Positions 1 through 6,524 are shown, counted from the stretch's first letter. The stretch: DNA of 8,412 nt from CAYUIS01 sp964444825 (GCA_964444825.1 CAYUIS010000181.1:1-8412), one strand, 5' to 3'. Notes: generated from the sequence alone by a model not told the origin. Numbers and translations: made by a program.

Positions 1-102
1 GGGCGATGTTGAAACCACCAACGGCGCGTTGGTTCGTATTGGCAAGCACCGCCTGCTGCTGGGCCGTTCTAGGTGGCCTTGGGGGCACTGGCGTGTTCTG
101 TT

Positions 103-125
103 GTCCTGTACTGTCCGTACAGGGC
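103..125. repeat. Short inverted repeat CCTGTAC-5-GTACAGG
   Basis: Perfect 7-base arms (105-111 and 117-123) flank the 5-base spacer TGTCC. The stem extends outward by a T·G wobble and a G-C pair to 103-125. No T-run follows on either strand, so a rho-independent terminator is unlikely. It could be an operator-like site or a chance or degenerate repeat. No promoter can be assigned next to it. Confidence 0.35.
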
Positions 126-205
126 AGTGTCCTGGCCGCCCTTCGCGCGCTGGAAAAGCACCGAGGCTGTGGTATTGTAGCATACAACACAGACGGAGCA
201 AAACA

Positions 206-234
206 GTGCGTTGCACCTCCCAGGTGCGACGCAC
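206..234. repeat. REP-like palindrome, possible terminator of the nitrilase operon
   Basis: Arms GTGCGTTGCACCT (206-218) and AGGTGCGACGCAC (222-234) pair over 13 bases with a single G·T mismatch around a CCC loop. The same 12 bases AGTGCGTTGCAC recur at 6525-6536 beside the second assembly gap, so this looks like a dispersed element rather than a one-off hairpin. On the minus strand it lies about 50 bases past the nitrilase stop and is followed by TGTTTTG. It could therefore also act as a weak terminator. The terminator role is inference; the palindrome is directly visible. Confidence 0.7.
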
Positions 235-285
235 CTGCCACGAGCTTACCTGGCATCAGGCGCACTAACGGTGAAGGAAAGCCGT

Positions 286-1266
286 CTATGACGGTGGTTC
301 TATGGAATCTGAACGAGAACGATCGAGCAGGCGCTCAAGCGGGCGGCGATCGATGTGCAGTTGCAGGACGTCAGGGCGAGAATAGTGGGCCCCAACATCG
401 ATCGTAGCCTTCGACTGAAGCACCGCTTCGAGTGAGACCGAGGCAGTCAAAATCGTCTCCTCGTCTGCTGGAGCCGCTACGATAACATCACCCCCCGGAG
501 CGATGATACAACTGCCGCCTTTACCCTTGTCGTCGCTCCTTTCAATAACAAGCTCGCGATAGGGTTCCGGAACACCATCCGGCTTCAATAGACTGCATAC
601 GGCGATCACGTAACAACTCCCCTGCACGGCAAAGGCCCGCGCCAGGAGCAAGCCTTTTGCAGGGTGGGACTCGGATACGTGCCTGGGGAAGGGCCACGCA
701 CCAACGTGAACCTGAGTCCCCTGTGCCATCAAGGCATATGCGGGCAGTAGCATCGCGTGCTCCCCGCAGCACAAACCGCTTATGCGGCCATACTGGCGCT
801 CGTAGACCCCCAGTCCGACCCCATCACCTTCTCCCCAAAATATCCGTTCCGCGAGGGTGGGTTTGAGCTTTCGATGCCGACCTAGAATCCTACCCTCGCG
901 GCCGATGAAAAGGAGGGTGCAGTATACGGTGCCCCGTGTCCTGGCATCCAGTTCGACAATGCCGATCACCACATCAATGCCTGCCCTACGAGCAGCTTCG
1001 CAAAGGCGGTCGGTGGTGGGGCTGGGAATCTCTACACCGTTGGCCAGGTAAGCTGCCACCGCTTGATTCCAGAGCGGGGAAGAGACTGGACAGCGGTGGA
1101 AGAATGGATAGCCTGGTAGCCAGGTCTCGCCAAAGGCCGCCAGGTCGGCCCCCTTTTGCGCTGCCTCCTCAATAAGCTGGCAGGCCTTCTCTGTCGAAGC
1201 GTCCCGATCAAAATAGACAGGTGCTGCCTGGATGGCGGCCAGTGTGAATTCTGGATAACTGGTCAT
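286..1266 (-). CDS. Nitrilase (carbon-nitrogen hydrolase superfamily)
   Basis: A 326-aa cytoplasmic enzyme of the nitrilase branch. Such enzymes hydrolyse a nitrile (R-CN) to the carboxylic acid and ammonia through a cysteine thioester. The Glu-Lys-Cys triad is visible: Glu47 in FGETWLPGYPFF, Lys133 in HRKLKPT and Cys167 in GLCCGEHAMLLP, followed by the typical ALMAQGTQVHVGAWP. The HRKLKPT and CxEH signatures favour true nitrilases (aliphatic, arylacetonitrilase or cyanide-hydrolysing) over amidases or carbamoylases. The substrate cannot be read from sequence. Length is slightly short for the family (about 330-370 aa), with a reduced C-terminal tail. The ATG at 1266 is preceded by AAGGGG with a 5-base spacer. 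That Shine-Dalgarno overlaps the TAA of the upstream methyltransferase, 9 bases away, which implies co-transcription and probable coupled translation. It ends with TAG. Confidence 0.93.
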   Translation of the reverse strand: MTSYPEFTLAAIQAAPVYFDRDASTEKACQLIEEAAQKGADLAAFGETWLPGYPFFHRCPVSSPLWNQAVAAYLANGVEIPSPTTDRLCEAARRAGIDVVIGIVELDARTRGTVYCTLLFIGREGRILGRHRKLKPTLAERIFWGEGDGVGLGVYERQYGRISGLCCGEHAMLLPAYALMAQGTQVHVGAWPFPRHVSESHPAKGLLLARAFAVQGSCYVIAVCSLLKPDGVPEPYRELVIERSDDKGKGGSCIIAPGGDVIVAAPADEETILTASVSLEAVLQSKATIDVGAHYSRPDVLQLHIDRRPLERLLDRSRSDSIEPPS

Positions 1267-1275
1267 GATATCCCC

Positions 1276-2007
1276 TTATCTCACCACGAAATGCTCATAC
1301 CCGTTCCCCGTCCCCTCCTCCTCGATCGCCAGTCCCGCTTGCCCAATCCACGCCCGCACTTGCTCCAGCGATGGGTGATAATGATACACCGCCGGGTCCG
1401 ACAACTCTCCGGACACCGCCCGCGGTCCCAACGCCTTCACCCGCTCGTAGGCTTCCTCCACCTCGTCCGCCACTTCCCCGAACACCACCGGCAGTCCCAA
1501 TGCCTTCGCCCGCTCGTAGGCTGCCTCCACATCATCCGCCTCCGCCAGATCCACCGTAAAATACAACACCCCACCCGGCTTCAACGCCTCTTGGAACCTT
1601 CTCAGGATCCCCGGCCAATCCTCTGGACAAACATGCTCCATCGCGTCCATGCAGATTATCCCATCGAACGCCTCCCGGAAATCCATCTCCTGCAAGCCCA
1701 TCTTCTCATACTGCACCTCCGGGAAGTGCTCTCTCGCCCGTGCCAGCATTCCCTCGGATTGGTCGATGCCTGCAACGCTGTGCCCCGCTTCGAGCAGTAT
1801 CCCATCATACCGTCCCGCCCCGCACGCCGCGGATAGCAGGGTGCTGCGAGGGGCCACCCGTTCCAGGAACTTGTCGAGATACTCCCGATGTGTCTCGTTC
1901 GCATACAACCCGAACTTCACCCAATACTGCGGCGAGAAATGATCGTAAAGCGCTTCCGCCTTTTCACGCATTTGCTCTAGCCACTCTGCTCGTTCCATTG
2001 CCATCAT
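1276..2007 (-). CDS. Class I SAM-dependent methyltransferase
   Basis: A 243-aa soluble Rossmann-fold methyltransferase. Motif I is LLSAACGAGRYDG (residues 57-69, with G63 and G65 of the SAM loop). The acidic end of strand 2 is D82 in VAGIDQSEGML. The post-II segment is FDGIICMDAMEHV (114-126), and LKPGGVLYFTVD (142-153) follows. An N-terminal helix (5-50, with FSPQYW) caps the fold. The acceptor is unknown; the closest general type is the Methyltransf_11/25 small-molecule group. An unusual feature is a 23-residue tandem duplication at 158-180 and 181-203 (D-[DE]-VE-x-AYER-x-KALG), placed in the substrate-side region after strand 5. Three Met codons lie at positions 1, 2 and 4; the first has CAGG seven bases upstream. 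It starts 2 bases after the upstream gene's TAA and ends 9 bases before the nitrilase ATG, so all three are very likely one operon. Confidence 0.88.
   Translation of the reverse strand: MMAMERAEWLEQMREKAEALYDHFSPQYWVKFGLYANETHREYLDKFLERVAPRSTLLSAACGAGRYDGILLEAGHSVAGIDQSEGMLARAREHFPEVQYEKMGLQEMDFREAFDGIICMDAMEHVCPEDWPGILRRFQEALKPGGVLYFTVDLAEADDVEAAYERAKALGLPVVFGEVADEVEEAYERVKALGPRAVSGELSDPAVYHYHPSLEQVRAWIGQAGLAIEEEGTGNGYEHFVVR
1403..1540 (-). repeat. 69-bp tandem duplication inside the methyltransferase gene
   Basis: Two head-to-tail 69-base units (1403-1471 and 1472-1540) match at 57 of 69 positions by my manual alignment. They are most alike over 1425-1471 versus 1494-1540 (42 of 47). The period is a multiple of three, so the frame is kept, and each unit encodes a 23-residue helix-turn segment containing AYER-x-KALG. 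The divergence indicates an older, tolerated duplication rather than a recent slip. Confidence 0.9.
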
Positions 2008-2009
2008 TG

Positions 2010-2729
2010 TTAAGCCTGGCCCCCTAGCTTTTGCTCAGGGAAGCCAACGAATACCTCGGAACCAGCAACCGGAGCGTCGTCTCGAAATATACTCAGCACG
2101 CCGGGCGCTCCACCACCTCGCAAGGCAATATCAAGCCCACCCTCTTGATAGTCCGCCTCAAGGAAAACGTAGTGTCGGTCATCATCCTGACACTTGCTCA
2201 CCAACGTATCCCCGACAAGCCTCGCCTCGGTGATGTACTCAGCGATTGCCCGCGGGTACTCGGACGCCGGGATGCCATCGTGCGCCATCAGGCGCAGGCC
2301 CAGTTGCTGGGGGCAGATGTACACGAAACCTGCGGCATTAAAGACCCTGGGAAACACGTCAAAAGGCCCGAGCATGAGAAAGTCGACGCCCGAGAATTGG
2401 TTCTCCACGACATAGCGGATGACGTAACCTCTTTCGCGCACGGCCTGTGTGAACGTGCGGCCGAATGCATCGAGGTACTCGAAAAGCGCCGCAGCCATCA
2501 ACACCTCGTCGTTGACGGTCTTGTAGAGGTCGTCAACCATACTGACCGCCGCCTGCAGCAATTGTTCATCTGTCAAGTCAAACACGCGCATCCATACTGC
2601 ATCCCGAATCTGGCCGCAAGCCGCCTCGCGCTCCGCTTCGCTGAGCTTGCTGAGCCGCAGGGTACTCTTGTTTATCGCGTTCGTCGTCTGGTCCCAGTAA
2701 TCGGCGAGACGAAAATCCCAATTGTCCAT
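2010..2729 (-). CDS. Protein of unknown function, 239 aa
   Basis: I do not recognise the family. It is a soluble-looking protein with no signal peptide or membrane segment. Residues 1-105 look mainly helical (DNWDFRLADYWDQTT, LSEAEREAACGQIRDAVWMRVF, then LTDEQLLQAAVSMVDDLY). Residues 105-240 look mixed, with FSGVDFLMLGPFDVFPRVF (112-130), VYICPQQLGLRL (136-147) and a glycine-rich stretch GGLDIALRGGGAPG (197-210). Only C38, C139 and C180 are cysteines, with no metal-binding pattern. The start is firm: ATG at 2729 follows GGAGG with a 4-base spacer. Its TAA is 2 bases from the methyltransferase start, so translation of the two is probably coupled. Aromatic-rich blocks such as YWDQ and VFPRVF suggest a real conserved domain, and codon use resembles its neighbours. 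A helper or substrate-binding role for the methyltransferase or nitrilase would be guesswork. Confidence 0.8.
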   Translation of the reverse strand: MDNWDFRLADYWDQTTNAINKSTLRLSKLSEAEREAACGQIRDAVWMRVFDLTDEQLLQAAVSMVDDLYKTVNDEVLMAAALFEYLDAFGRTFTQAVRERGYVIRYVVENQFSGVDFLMLGPFDVFPRVFNAAGFVYICPQQLGLRLMAHDGIPASEYPRAIAEYITEARLVGDTLVSKCQDDDRHYVFLEADYQEGGLDIALRGGGAPGVLSIFRDDAPVAGSEVFVGFPEQKLGGQA

Positions 2730-2756
2730 CTGTCCTCCATTGGCTATGGGCCCTTT

Positions 2757-2785
2757 GATATATAGGGTTGCCGGACTCCCGTCAG
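2757..2785 (-). promoter_or_regulatory. Weak candidate sigma70-type promoter
   Basis: In the 52-base gap upstream of the unknown gene, read on the minus strand, CTGACG (2785-2780, 4 of 6 matches to TTGACA) and TATATC (2762-2757, 4 of 6 to TATAAT) are separated by 17 bases. The leader to the ATG at 2729 would be about 27 bases. The -35 element overlaps the stop codon of the 126-aa gene. If real, it would let the unknown-methyltransferase-nitrilase trio be expressed separately from the two upstream genes. AT-rich TATATA alone could be chance. Confidence 0.25.
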
Positions 2786-3162
2786 GATTCAGGAAGCTTG
2801 TTCAAAGCGCCGTACCCATAACCGAACGCAAAGAGCAAAGTGAGTCCAACCAATGCCCAGCCAGACGTATTCATTAGGCCACGCACCTGAGCAATGAATA
2901 GCACCAACGATCCGGCCAGGTCTCCTGCGAAGAATGAGACAACAATGATGCGCAGCAACTGTGGCTCGTTTGTGCGAAGGGCAAGCCAAAGAAGTAGAGC
3001 AAATGCCACATGGGTTGTGCCAAAGTACTGGGCGATTGCGTAGAGGATATTGTCACCGGTGATGCCGTAAAGGGCTAGGGTTAGCTTGGGGGCAAGAAGA
3101 AATGCGATCGCGATGATCATTGACACAAAAAGGTTAAGCTGAAGCAAGCGCTTGACGATCAT
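2782..3162 (-). CDS. Small four-helix integral membrane protein of unknown function
   Basis: A 126-aa hydrophobic protein with four predicted transmembrane segments, at roughly residues 10-31, 41-62, 71-92 and 100-120. The connecting loops are short and there is no signal peptide beyond the first helix. Charged residues in helices are few (D81 in FFAGDLAGSLV). Its size and the pattern ALYGI..AQYFGTTHVAFALLLWLA recall small uncharacterised membrane proteins of the DUF4345 type, but that assignment is tentative. The start is well fixed: ATG at 3162 follows a near-perfect AAGGAGG with a 7-base spacer. The upstream secreted protein ends only 22 bases before this ATG, and that space is almost entirely the ribosome site, so the two are probably co-transcribed. 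No catalytic or transport motif is visible. Confidence 0.82.
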   Translation of the reverse strand: MIVKRLLQLNLFVSMIIAIAFLLAPKLTLALYGITGDNILYAIAQYFGTTHVAFALLLWLALRTNEPQLLRIIVVSFFAGDLAGSLVLFIAQVRGLMNTSGWALVGLTLLFAFGYGYGALNKLPES

Positions 3163-3184
3163 TGTAAATCCTCCTTCCTATGTT

Positions 3185-5305
3185 TTACACATTCACGCGC
3201 AGGACGAGGGGCAGGTAAACACGGTGCGCCGCCTTGATGGTGATGGTGTGCGTGTCACGCCTGACGCCGCCACAGTTCTCTGCCGTGACGGTGATGGTTT
3301 TGGAGCCGGTCGTTGGCCAGACGTAGCTGGCGCTGGACGTTCCCTGCCCGCTGGTGGGAGCACCCGACCAGGTATAGTTGATGGGCGGGCTGGCGTTGGA
3401 TGGCGTGGGGGCAGCCGTAAAGGTGTGGGTGGTGTTGGTAAAGCCGGCGGTGGGACCGCTGATGTTCACGCTGCTCAGGGCGACCGGGCAGGAGGGCGAG
3501 GGGGGCGTCTGGCGGCTCCAGTCCGGGTCAAGGCTCTTGCCATCCTCCGTCAGCGGCCACATCTCGACCGGATTGGTGCGATTGACGATCCACAGGTCAT
3601 ACTGGATCGGGGCCTGGATCGTCTGCCGCTCGAAAACGACATAGTTGCCGTCGGTGGGGGATGGGCTGGGGTTGGCGACGAACTCGTTATAGAAAACGGC
3701 CAGGGTGGTGACCTGGCTGTCGGACAGATTGTACTGGTAGAGAGTGTTGTCGAGCGTGTACACGAAACCGGACCCATCGGGCAGCCAGCTCGGCGTCACC
3801 CACAATGCGCCGCCGTCGTTGACCAGCCAGGCGCCAGCGCCGCCGCCGACGGTGGTCAGGTAGATGCCGCTGTTGCCACTGATGGTCCAGTTGCGGTAGA
3901 GAAGCTGATCGTTGACCGGCGACCAGGCCAGTTCGTCGGCCGTTAGGGGCGCGCTGAACAACTCGGTGCCGAACGCCTGACCTGTGGCCAGGAATACGTG
4001 AGGAGTGATCACGTCGACGCCGATCTGCGTGCCGTCTCGCTTCCACGAGATAGAACGACTGTCATACGTGCCGCAGGTGCCGCTGAACGTGAGGTTCGCA
4101 TTCGTCGTTTGCCCCGCCTGCACATCGATGGCGGCGGCAGCGTATTCCTTGCACACGGAACCGCCGTCCGACCAGGTAAAGACCACGTAATGGAGGCCGG
4201 TTCCCAGATCGGCGACCGTAAGCGCCGGGAAACTGACCGTGTCACCCTGGTTGCCCACGCTCACAGAGACCGGCTCCTGCGCGCCCTCGACGTAGAGTTG
4301 GAAGATGGTGACGCTTCCATAGTTGTTGTAGATGCTGCCGGTCACCGTGCCAAACTGGTAGCTCCCGGCGTCGATCTCGGCCTTGGAGGGCGGATTGGTG
4401 ATCCGCCGCAGGCCACTGCCGTCCGGCTGGACGGAATAGACGTCCGAGTGAAAGGCCGAGTAGGCAGTTTCGTGATCGCTGCTAAAGGCCAGCTCGCTAC
4501 CGTCCGGTTTCCAGGCCACGTCATAGATGTGGTTCGTAGCGGGAATCGTGCTGGGATGGGTCCACAGGGTCTGCGCGTTGCCGCCGTCGGGGTCGATGCG
4601 GTTGACCGTCTTGGCGTAACCGCTGCTATCCAGCCCCACGTAGCCGATGCTGCCGCCCAGGTCGGGATAGTCCATGCTGCCACTGACCTGAAACGAGACG
4701 TTGTCCACGTTGGCGTACAGGAATTGGGCGTACAAATCTATCATCACATAGACGTGCTGGCCTGCGGTGTGGGCGGCATTCAGGGTAGCCAGTTCGCCCG
4801 CGCTGAGGGAAGCGTTAAGCGTCTGCCAGGTCTGCCCAGGGTAGCCGGGCAGGTCCACGTACAGCAGCGTAGCGATGGTGCCCGTGTCGGTGACGACGCG
4901 CGCCCGGAACCATTCAAAACCGGCCCCCGGGTTTTCCACAAAGCGGTAGTCAAAGGACAGCGTGGCTGCTGTCGTTTGGGTAGGGGGATAGATCTCCTGG
5001 TAGATGTAGCCATAGTTGTTCGAGAACTCGGGCCAGATCTGCATACCCATCCCCACGTCGCCCTGGCCGTAGCCATTGCCGACGTGCGTACCGATGGGGT
5101 TGGTGGCCCAGGCGGTCTTGTCGTGATCAAAACCGCCGTTGCGGACCAACTCCTTGTCCGTGATGGGCTGCGTATCGGTTAGGCCGGTGGGCAATGGGGC
5201 GGCGAGCGCCACCCGAGCGCCGGTCGCTGGCAGCCAGACGAGGCCCAGCAGGTTGATCGCGATCAGCCAGATGATCAGGATTGATCGGACATTGGGTTTG
5301 TGCAT
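3185..5305 (-). CDS. Secreted beta-propeller (PD40/TolB-like) protein with PKD domain and YLPLVLR tail
   Basis: A 706-aa exported protein. A signal peptide occupies about residues 1-36 (KPNVR, hydrophobic core, ALA-A cleavage). Residues 51-208 form a carbohydrate-binding-like beta-sandwich (ELVRNGGFD...YANVDNVSFQV). Propeller repeats of PD40/TolB type include VAWKPDGSELAFSS (263-276) with DVYSVQPDGSGLRRIT, SWLPDGSGFVYTLDN (506-520) and YDLWIVNRTNPVEMWPLTEDG (569-589). A separate beta-sandwich of about 90 residues (318-411, with C385 and C411 able to pair) interrupts the propeller after its first clear blade. A PKD-like domain (608-692, YTWSG and TITVTAENCGG) follows. The protein ends RVYLPLVLRVNV. 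No enzyme active site is seen; a binding or adhesive surface role is inferred. ATG at 5305 has CAGGAG with an 8-base spacer. The 126-aa membrane gene starts 22 bases past its TAA. Its promoter region runs into assembly gap 1. Confidence 0.87.
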   Translation of the reverse strand: MHKPNVRSILIIWLIAINLLGLVWLPATGARVALAAPLPTGLTDTQPITDKELVRNGGFDHDKTAWATNPIGTHVGNGYGQGDVGMGMQIWPEFSNNYGYIYQEIYPPTQTTAATLSFDYRFVENPGAGFEWFRARVVTDTGTIATLLYVDLPGYPGQTWQTLNASLSAGELATLNAAHTAGQHVYVMIDLYAQFLYANVDNVSFQVSGSMDYPDLGGSIGYVGLDSSGYAKTVNRIDPDGGNAQTLWTHPSTIPATNHIYDVAWKPDGSELAFSSDHETAYSAFHSDVYSVQPDGSGLRRITNPPSKAEIDAGSYQFGTVTGSIYNNYGSVTIFQLYVEGAQEPVSVSVGNQGDTVSFPALTVADLGTGLHYVVFTWSDGGSVCKEYAAAAIDVQAGQTTNANLTFSGTCGTYDSRSISWKRDGTQIGVDVITPHVFLATGQAFGTELFSAPLTADELAWSPVNDQLLYRNWTISGNSGIYLTTVGGGAGAWLVNDGGALWVTPSWLPDGSGFVYTLDNTLYQYNLSDSQVTTLAVFYNEFVANPSPSPTDGNYVVFERQTIQAPIQYDLWIVNRTNPVEMWPLTEDGKSLDPDWSRQTPPSPSCPVALSSVNISGPTAGFTNTTHTFTAAPTPSNASPPINYTWSGAPTSGQGTSSASYVWPTTGSKTITVTAENCGGVRRDTHTITIKAAHRVYLPLVLRVNV

Positions 5306-5347
5306 GTTGTGATCTCCTGTTCTTTATGTGATTGTTCTTGGCGTTGT

Positions 5348-5357
5348 GGGGGCAACC
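5348..5357. repeat. Half of a GGGGCAACC palindrome cut by assembly gap 1
   Basis: GGGGGCAACC runs straight into the N run. It matches the left arm of the complete palindrome at 6493-6515 (GGGGCAACC). The second arm is presumably lost in the gap. It sits about 43 bases upstream of the 706-aa gene's start codon. Confidence 0.5.
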
Positions 5358-5457
5358 NNNNNNNNNNNNNNNNNNNNNNNNNNNNNNNNNNNNNNNNNNN
5401 NNNNNNNNNNNNNNNNNNNNNNNNNNNNNNNNNNNNNNNNNNNNNNNNNNNNNNNNN
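5358..5457. other. Assembly gap 1 (100 N)
   Basis: Exactly 100 undetermined bases, the usual placeholder for a scaffold gap of unknown length. It separates the hemolysin III stop (3 bases to its right) from the leader of the 706-aa secreted protein. Any promoter, terminator or small gene between the two is missing, and linkage across it depends on scaffolding. Confidence 0.97.
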
Positions 5458-5460
5458 TGC

Positions 5461-6114
5461 TTACCCAACCCCCGGGGCAGGCGCCACGTACACCAATACC
5501 CCAATATAGTGGCTCAGACTCCCCAATATCACAAAGATGTGCCATACTTCGTGAAATCCAAATACCCCCGGAGCAAAGTCCATCCTCTTTGTAACATACA
5601 CCACCGCCCCAATCGTGAAAACCACGCCACCCACGATCAACCAGGCCAACGCACCCGATGGTAGGGACATCATGACCTCGCGCGGGATCAACAATGCCAG
5701 CCAACCCATCGCCACGTACACTCCCGCGGTCACCCATCGCGGCGCTCTGATCACAAATACCTTCACGATCACACCTGTCACCGCCAGCGCCCAGATCACT
5801 CCCAATACCCCCCAGCGCCATGCCCCTGTAAGGGTGCTGTAACAATACGCCGTATACGTTCCCGCAATCAACACATAGATCGCAGAATGGTCCACCTTAC
5901 GCAAAACCTGAACCCATCTGCGCGCTTGAACGAGGTGATAGGCTGAACTGGCAAAAAACACCATCAACAGACTGATCCCATAGATGGACAATGAAACCTG
6001 CTTGCCAACATCACCCCGGCCAACTACCAACAGGATGATCAAACCGGCAATGGCTACGACACCGCCAAAAAAGTGAGTCAGCCCACTAATGGGCTCACGC
6101 ATTTTGTTGAACAA
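5461..6114 (-). CDS. trhA: Hemolysin III / PAQR-family membrane protein
   Basis: A 217-aa seven-helix membrane protein of the hemolysin III (TrhA/YqfA) branch of the PAQR superfamily, related to adiponectin receptors. Bacterial members affect membrane lipid homeostasis; true haemolytic activity is doubtful. All the family metal-site residues are present: S56-x3-H60 in SSAYH, D75-H76 in VDHSAIY, and H188-x3-H192 in FHEVWH, plus H202. The REPISGLTH N-terminal signature is at 6-14 and AGTYT at 84-88. The start appears to be TTG at 6114, because AGGGAG lies 9 bases upstream of it. The first ATG (6102, giving MREPIS) would be about 21 bases from that site. The stop TAA is only 3 bases from gap 1. 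The zinc-ribbon gene ends 61 bases upstream, so co-transcription is possible. Confidence 0.93.
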   Translation of the reverse strand: MFNKMREPISGLTHFFGGVVAIAGLIILLVVGRGDVGKQVSLSIYGISLLMVFFASSAYHLVQARRWVQVLRKVDHSAIYVLIAGTYTAYCYSTLTGAWRWGVLGVIWALAVTGVIVKVFVIRAPRWVTAGVYVAMGWLALLIPREVMMSLPSGALAWLIVGGVVFTIGAVVYVTKRMDFAPGVFGFHEVWHIFVILGSLSHYIGVLVYVAPAPGVG

Positions 6115-6175
6115 GGTGAAAGTCTCCCTAAGTCGTCGTTCCTGCTCCTGCTATCCTGGCCGCACGCGGTTCGGG

Positions 6176-6469
6176 TCAATCGTCCGCCGGATCGGGATCG
6201 GGATCACGGTCGCCGCTCGGCCCCGCTTCGGGCGGGTCGGTCCCACCCGCATCTTTGCCGGCCTGCATAAGCTGGACCATCGCAGCGCCCAATGCTAATG
6301 GTGGCGATGGAGGTTCGGCAGGCGTCTCATCTTCTTCCGTGTCGATAAACGGATTCGGCTGTGCCATCTTCTCCTCAACCCGGAAGCCGCAATCCATACA
6401 CCACATCGGGCCGTATGGCATCATATACTGCTCGATGCGAGTACCGCCACATTCTGGACATCTGGTCAT
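6176..6469 (-). CDS. Small zinc-ribbon protein with acidic tail
   Basis: A 97-aa protein with an N-terminal zinc ribbon: CPECGG (C4, C7) and CMDCGF (C24, C27), separated by an aromatic/Met-rich loop (YMMPYGPMW). The four cysteines should bind one structural zinc. The rest is low-complexity and proline/acid-rich, with a short helix around ALGAAMVQLMQAGKDAG (68-84 or so) and a DRDPDPDPADD end, so it is probably disordered. Such stand-alone ribbons are common and their partners are unknown; a nucleic-acid or protein-binding adaptor is a guess. I chose ATG at 6469 because GGAGG lies 5 bases upstream. An in-frame TTG at 6499 would begin inside the palindromic repeat and has no ribosome site. A hairpin-forming repeat (6493-6515) lies about 24 bases upstream of the start. 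HlyIII follows after 61 bases. Confidence 0.8.
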   Translation of the reverse strand: MTRCPECGGTRIEQYMMPYGPMWCMDCGFRVEEKMAQPNPFIDTEEDETPAEPPSPPLALGAAMVQLMQAGKDAGGTDPPEAGPSGDRDPDPDPADD

Positions 6470-6492
6470 CACACCCTCCGATCCGGTTCGTA

Positions 6493-6515
6493 GGGGCAAC
6501 CCTTGTGGTTGCCCT
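6493..6515. repeat. GGGCAACC-CTTGT-GGTTGCCC palindrome (REP/MITE-like)
   Basis: Perfect 8-base arms (6494-6501 and 6507-6514) surround the loop CTTGT, with a flanking G·T wobble. From memory this motif, often with GTAG before it, is a dispersed intergenic repeat in several environmental bacterial genomes; I could not search for it. It lies just upstream of the zinc-ribbon ribosome site and would form a stem-loop in that leader if the leader is transcribed. A half copy borders gap 1. Confidence 0.75.
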
Positions 6516-6524
6516 CGCTACTGT

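Larger units (their letters stand above)
1..285. other. Left-edge region with no supported gene
   Basis: This stretch lies downstream of the nitrilase and holds no gene I can defend. Frame +2 is open from the window edge to a stop ending at 268 and begins with a protein-like stretch (GDVETTNGALVRIGKHRLLL). After about residue 23 it becomes Arg/Trp/Cys-rich and reads like non-coding translation. It could be the frayed 3' end of a plus-strand gene entering from the left, but no start, ribosome site or family signature is visible. What can be seen is a small inverted repeat at 103-125 and a longer palindrome at 206-234, listed separately. Confidence 0.5.

Noticed and set aside
6..407. 133-aa plus-strand frame at the left edge
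   Set aside because: No ribosome site, biased composition, crosses the palindrome and overlaps the nitrilase 3' end on the other strand.
286..1266. Considered as an amidase or carbamoylputrescine hydrolase
   Set aside because: HRKLKPT and CCGEH around the catalytic Lys and Cys match the nitrilase branch better.
1403..1540. Considered as part of a minisatellite or CRISPR-like array
   Set aside because: Only two contiguous in-frame units with no spacers, inside a coding gene.
1156..1836. 226-aa plus-strand open frame opposite the methyltransferase
   Set aside because: The His/Pro/Leu/Arg-rich composition and its repeats simply mirror the methyltransferase codons and their tandem duplication.
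3152..3946. 264-aa plus-strand open frame opposite the 3' end of the propeller gene
   Set aside because: It is Gly/Arg/Val-rich, antisense to the PKD and propeller coding sequence, and has no recognisable domain.
3998..5182. 394-aa plus-strand open frame opposite the propeller gene
   Set aside because: It is antisense to a gene with a clear signal peptide, domains and ribosome site. Its translation is Val/Arg/Asp-rich without domain features, as expected of a GC-rich shadow frame.
6073..6098. Hairpin GTGAG...CTCAC just inside the hemolysin III coding start, considered as an RNA switch
   Set aside because: It encodes the conserved REPISGLTH residues, so the complementarity is explained by protein constraint and chance.
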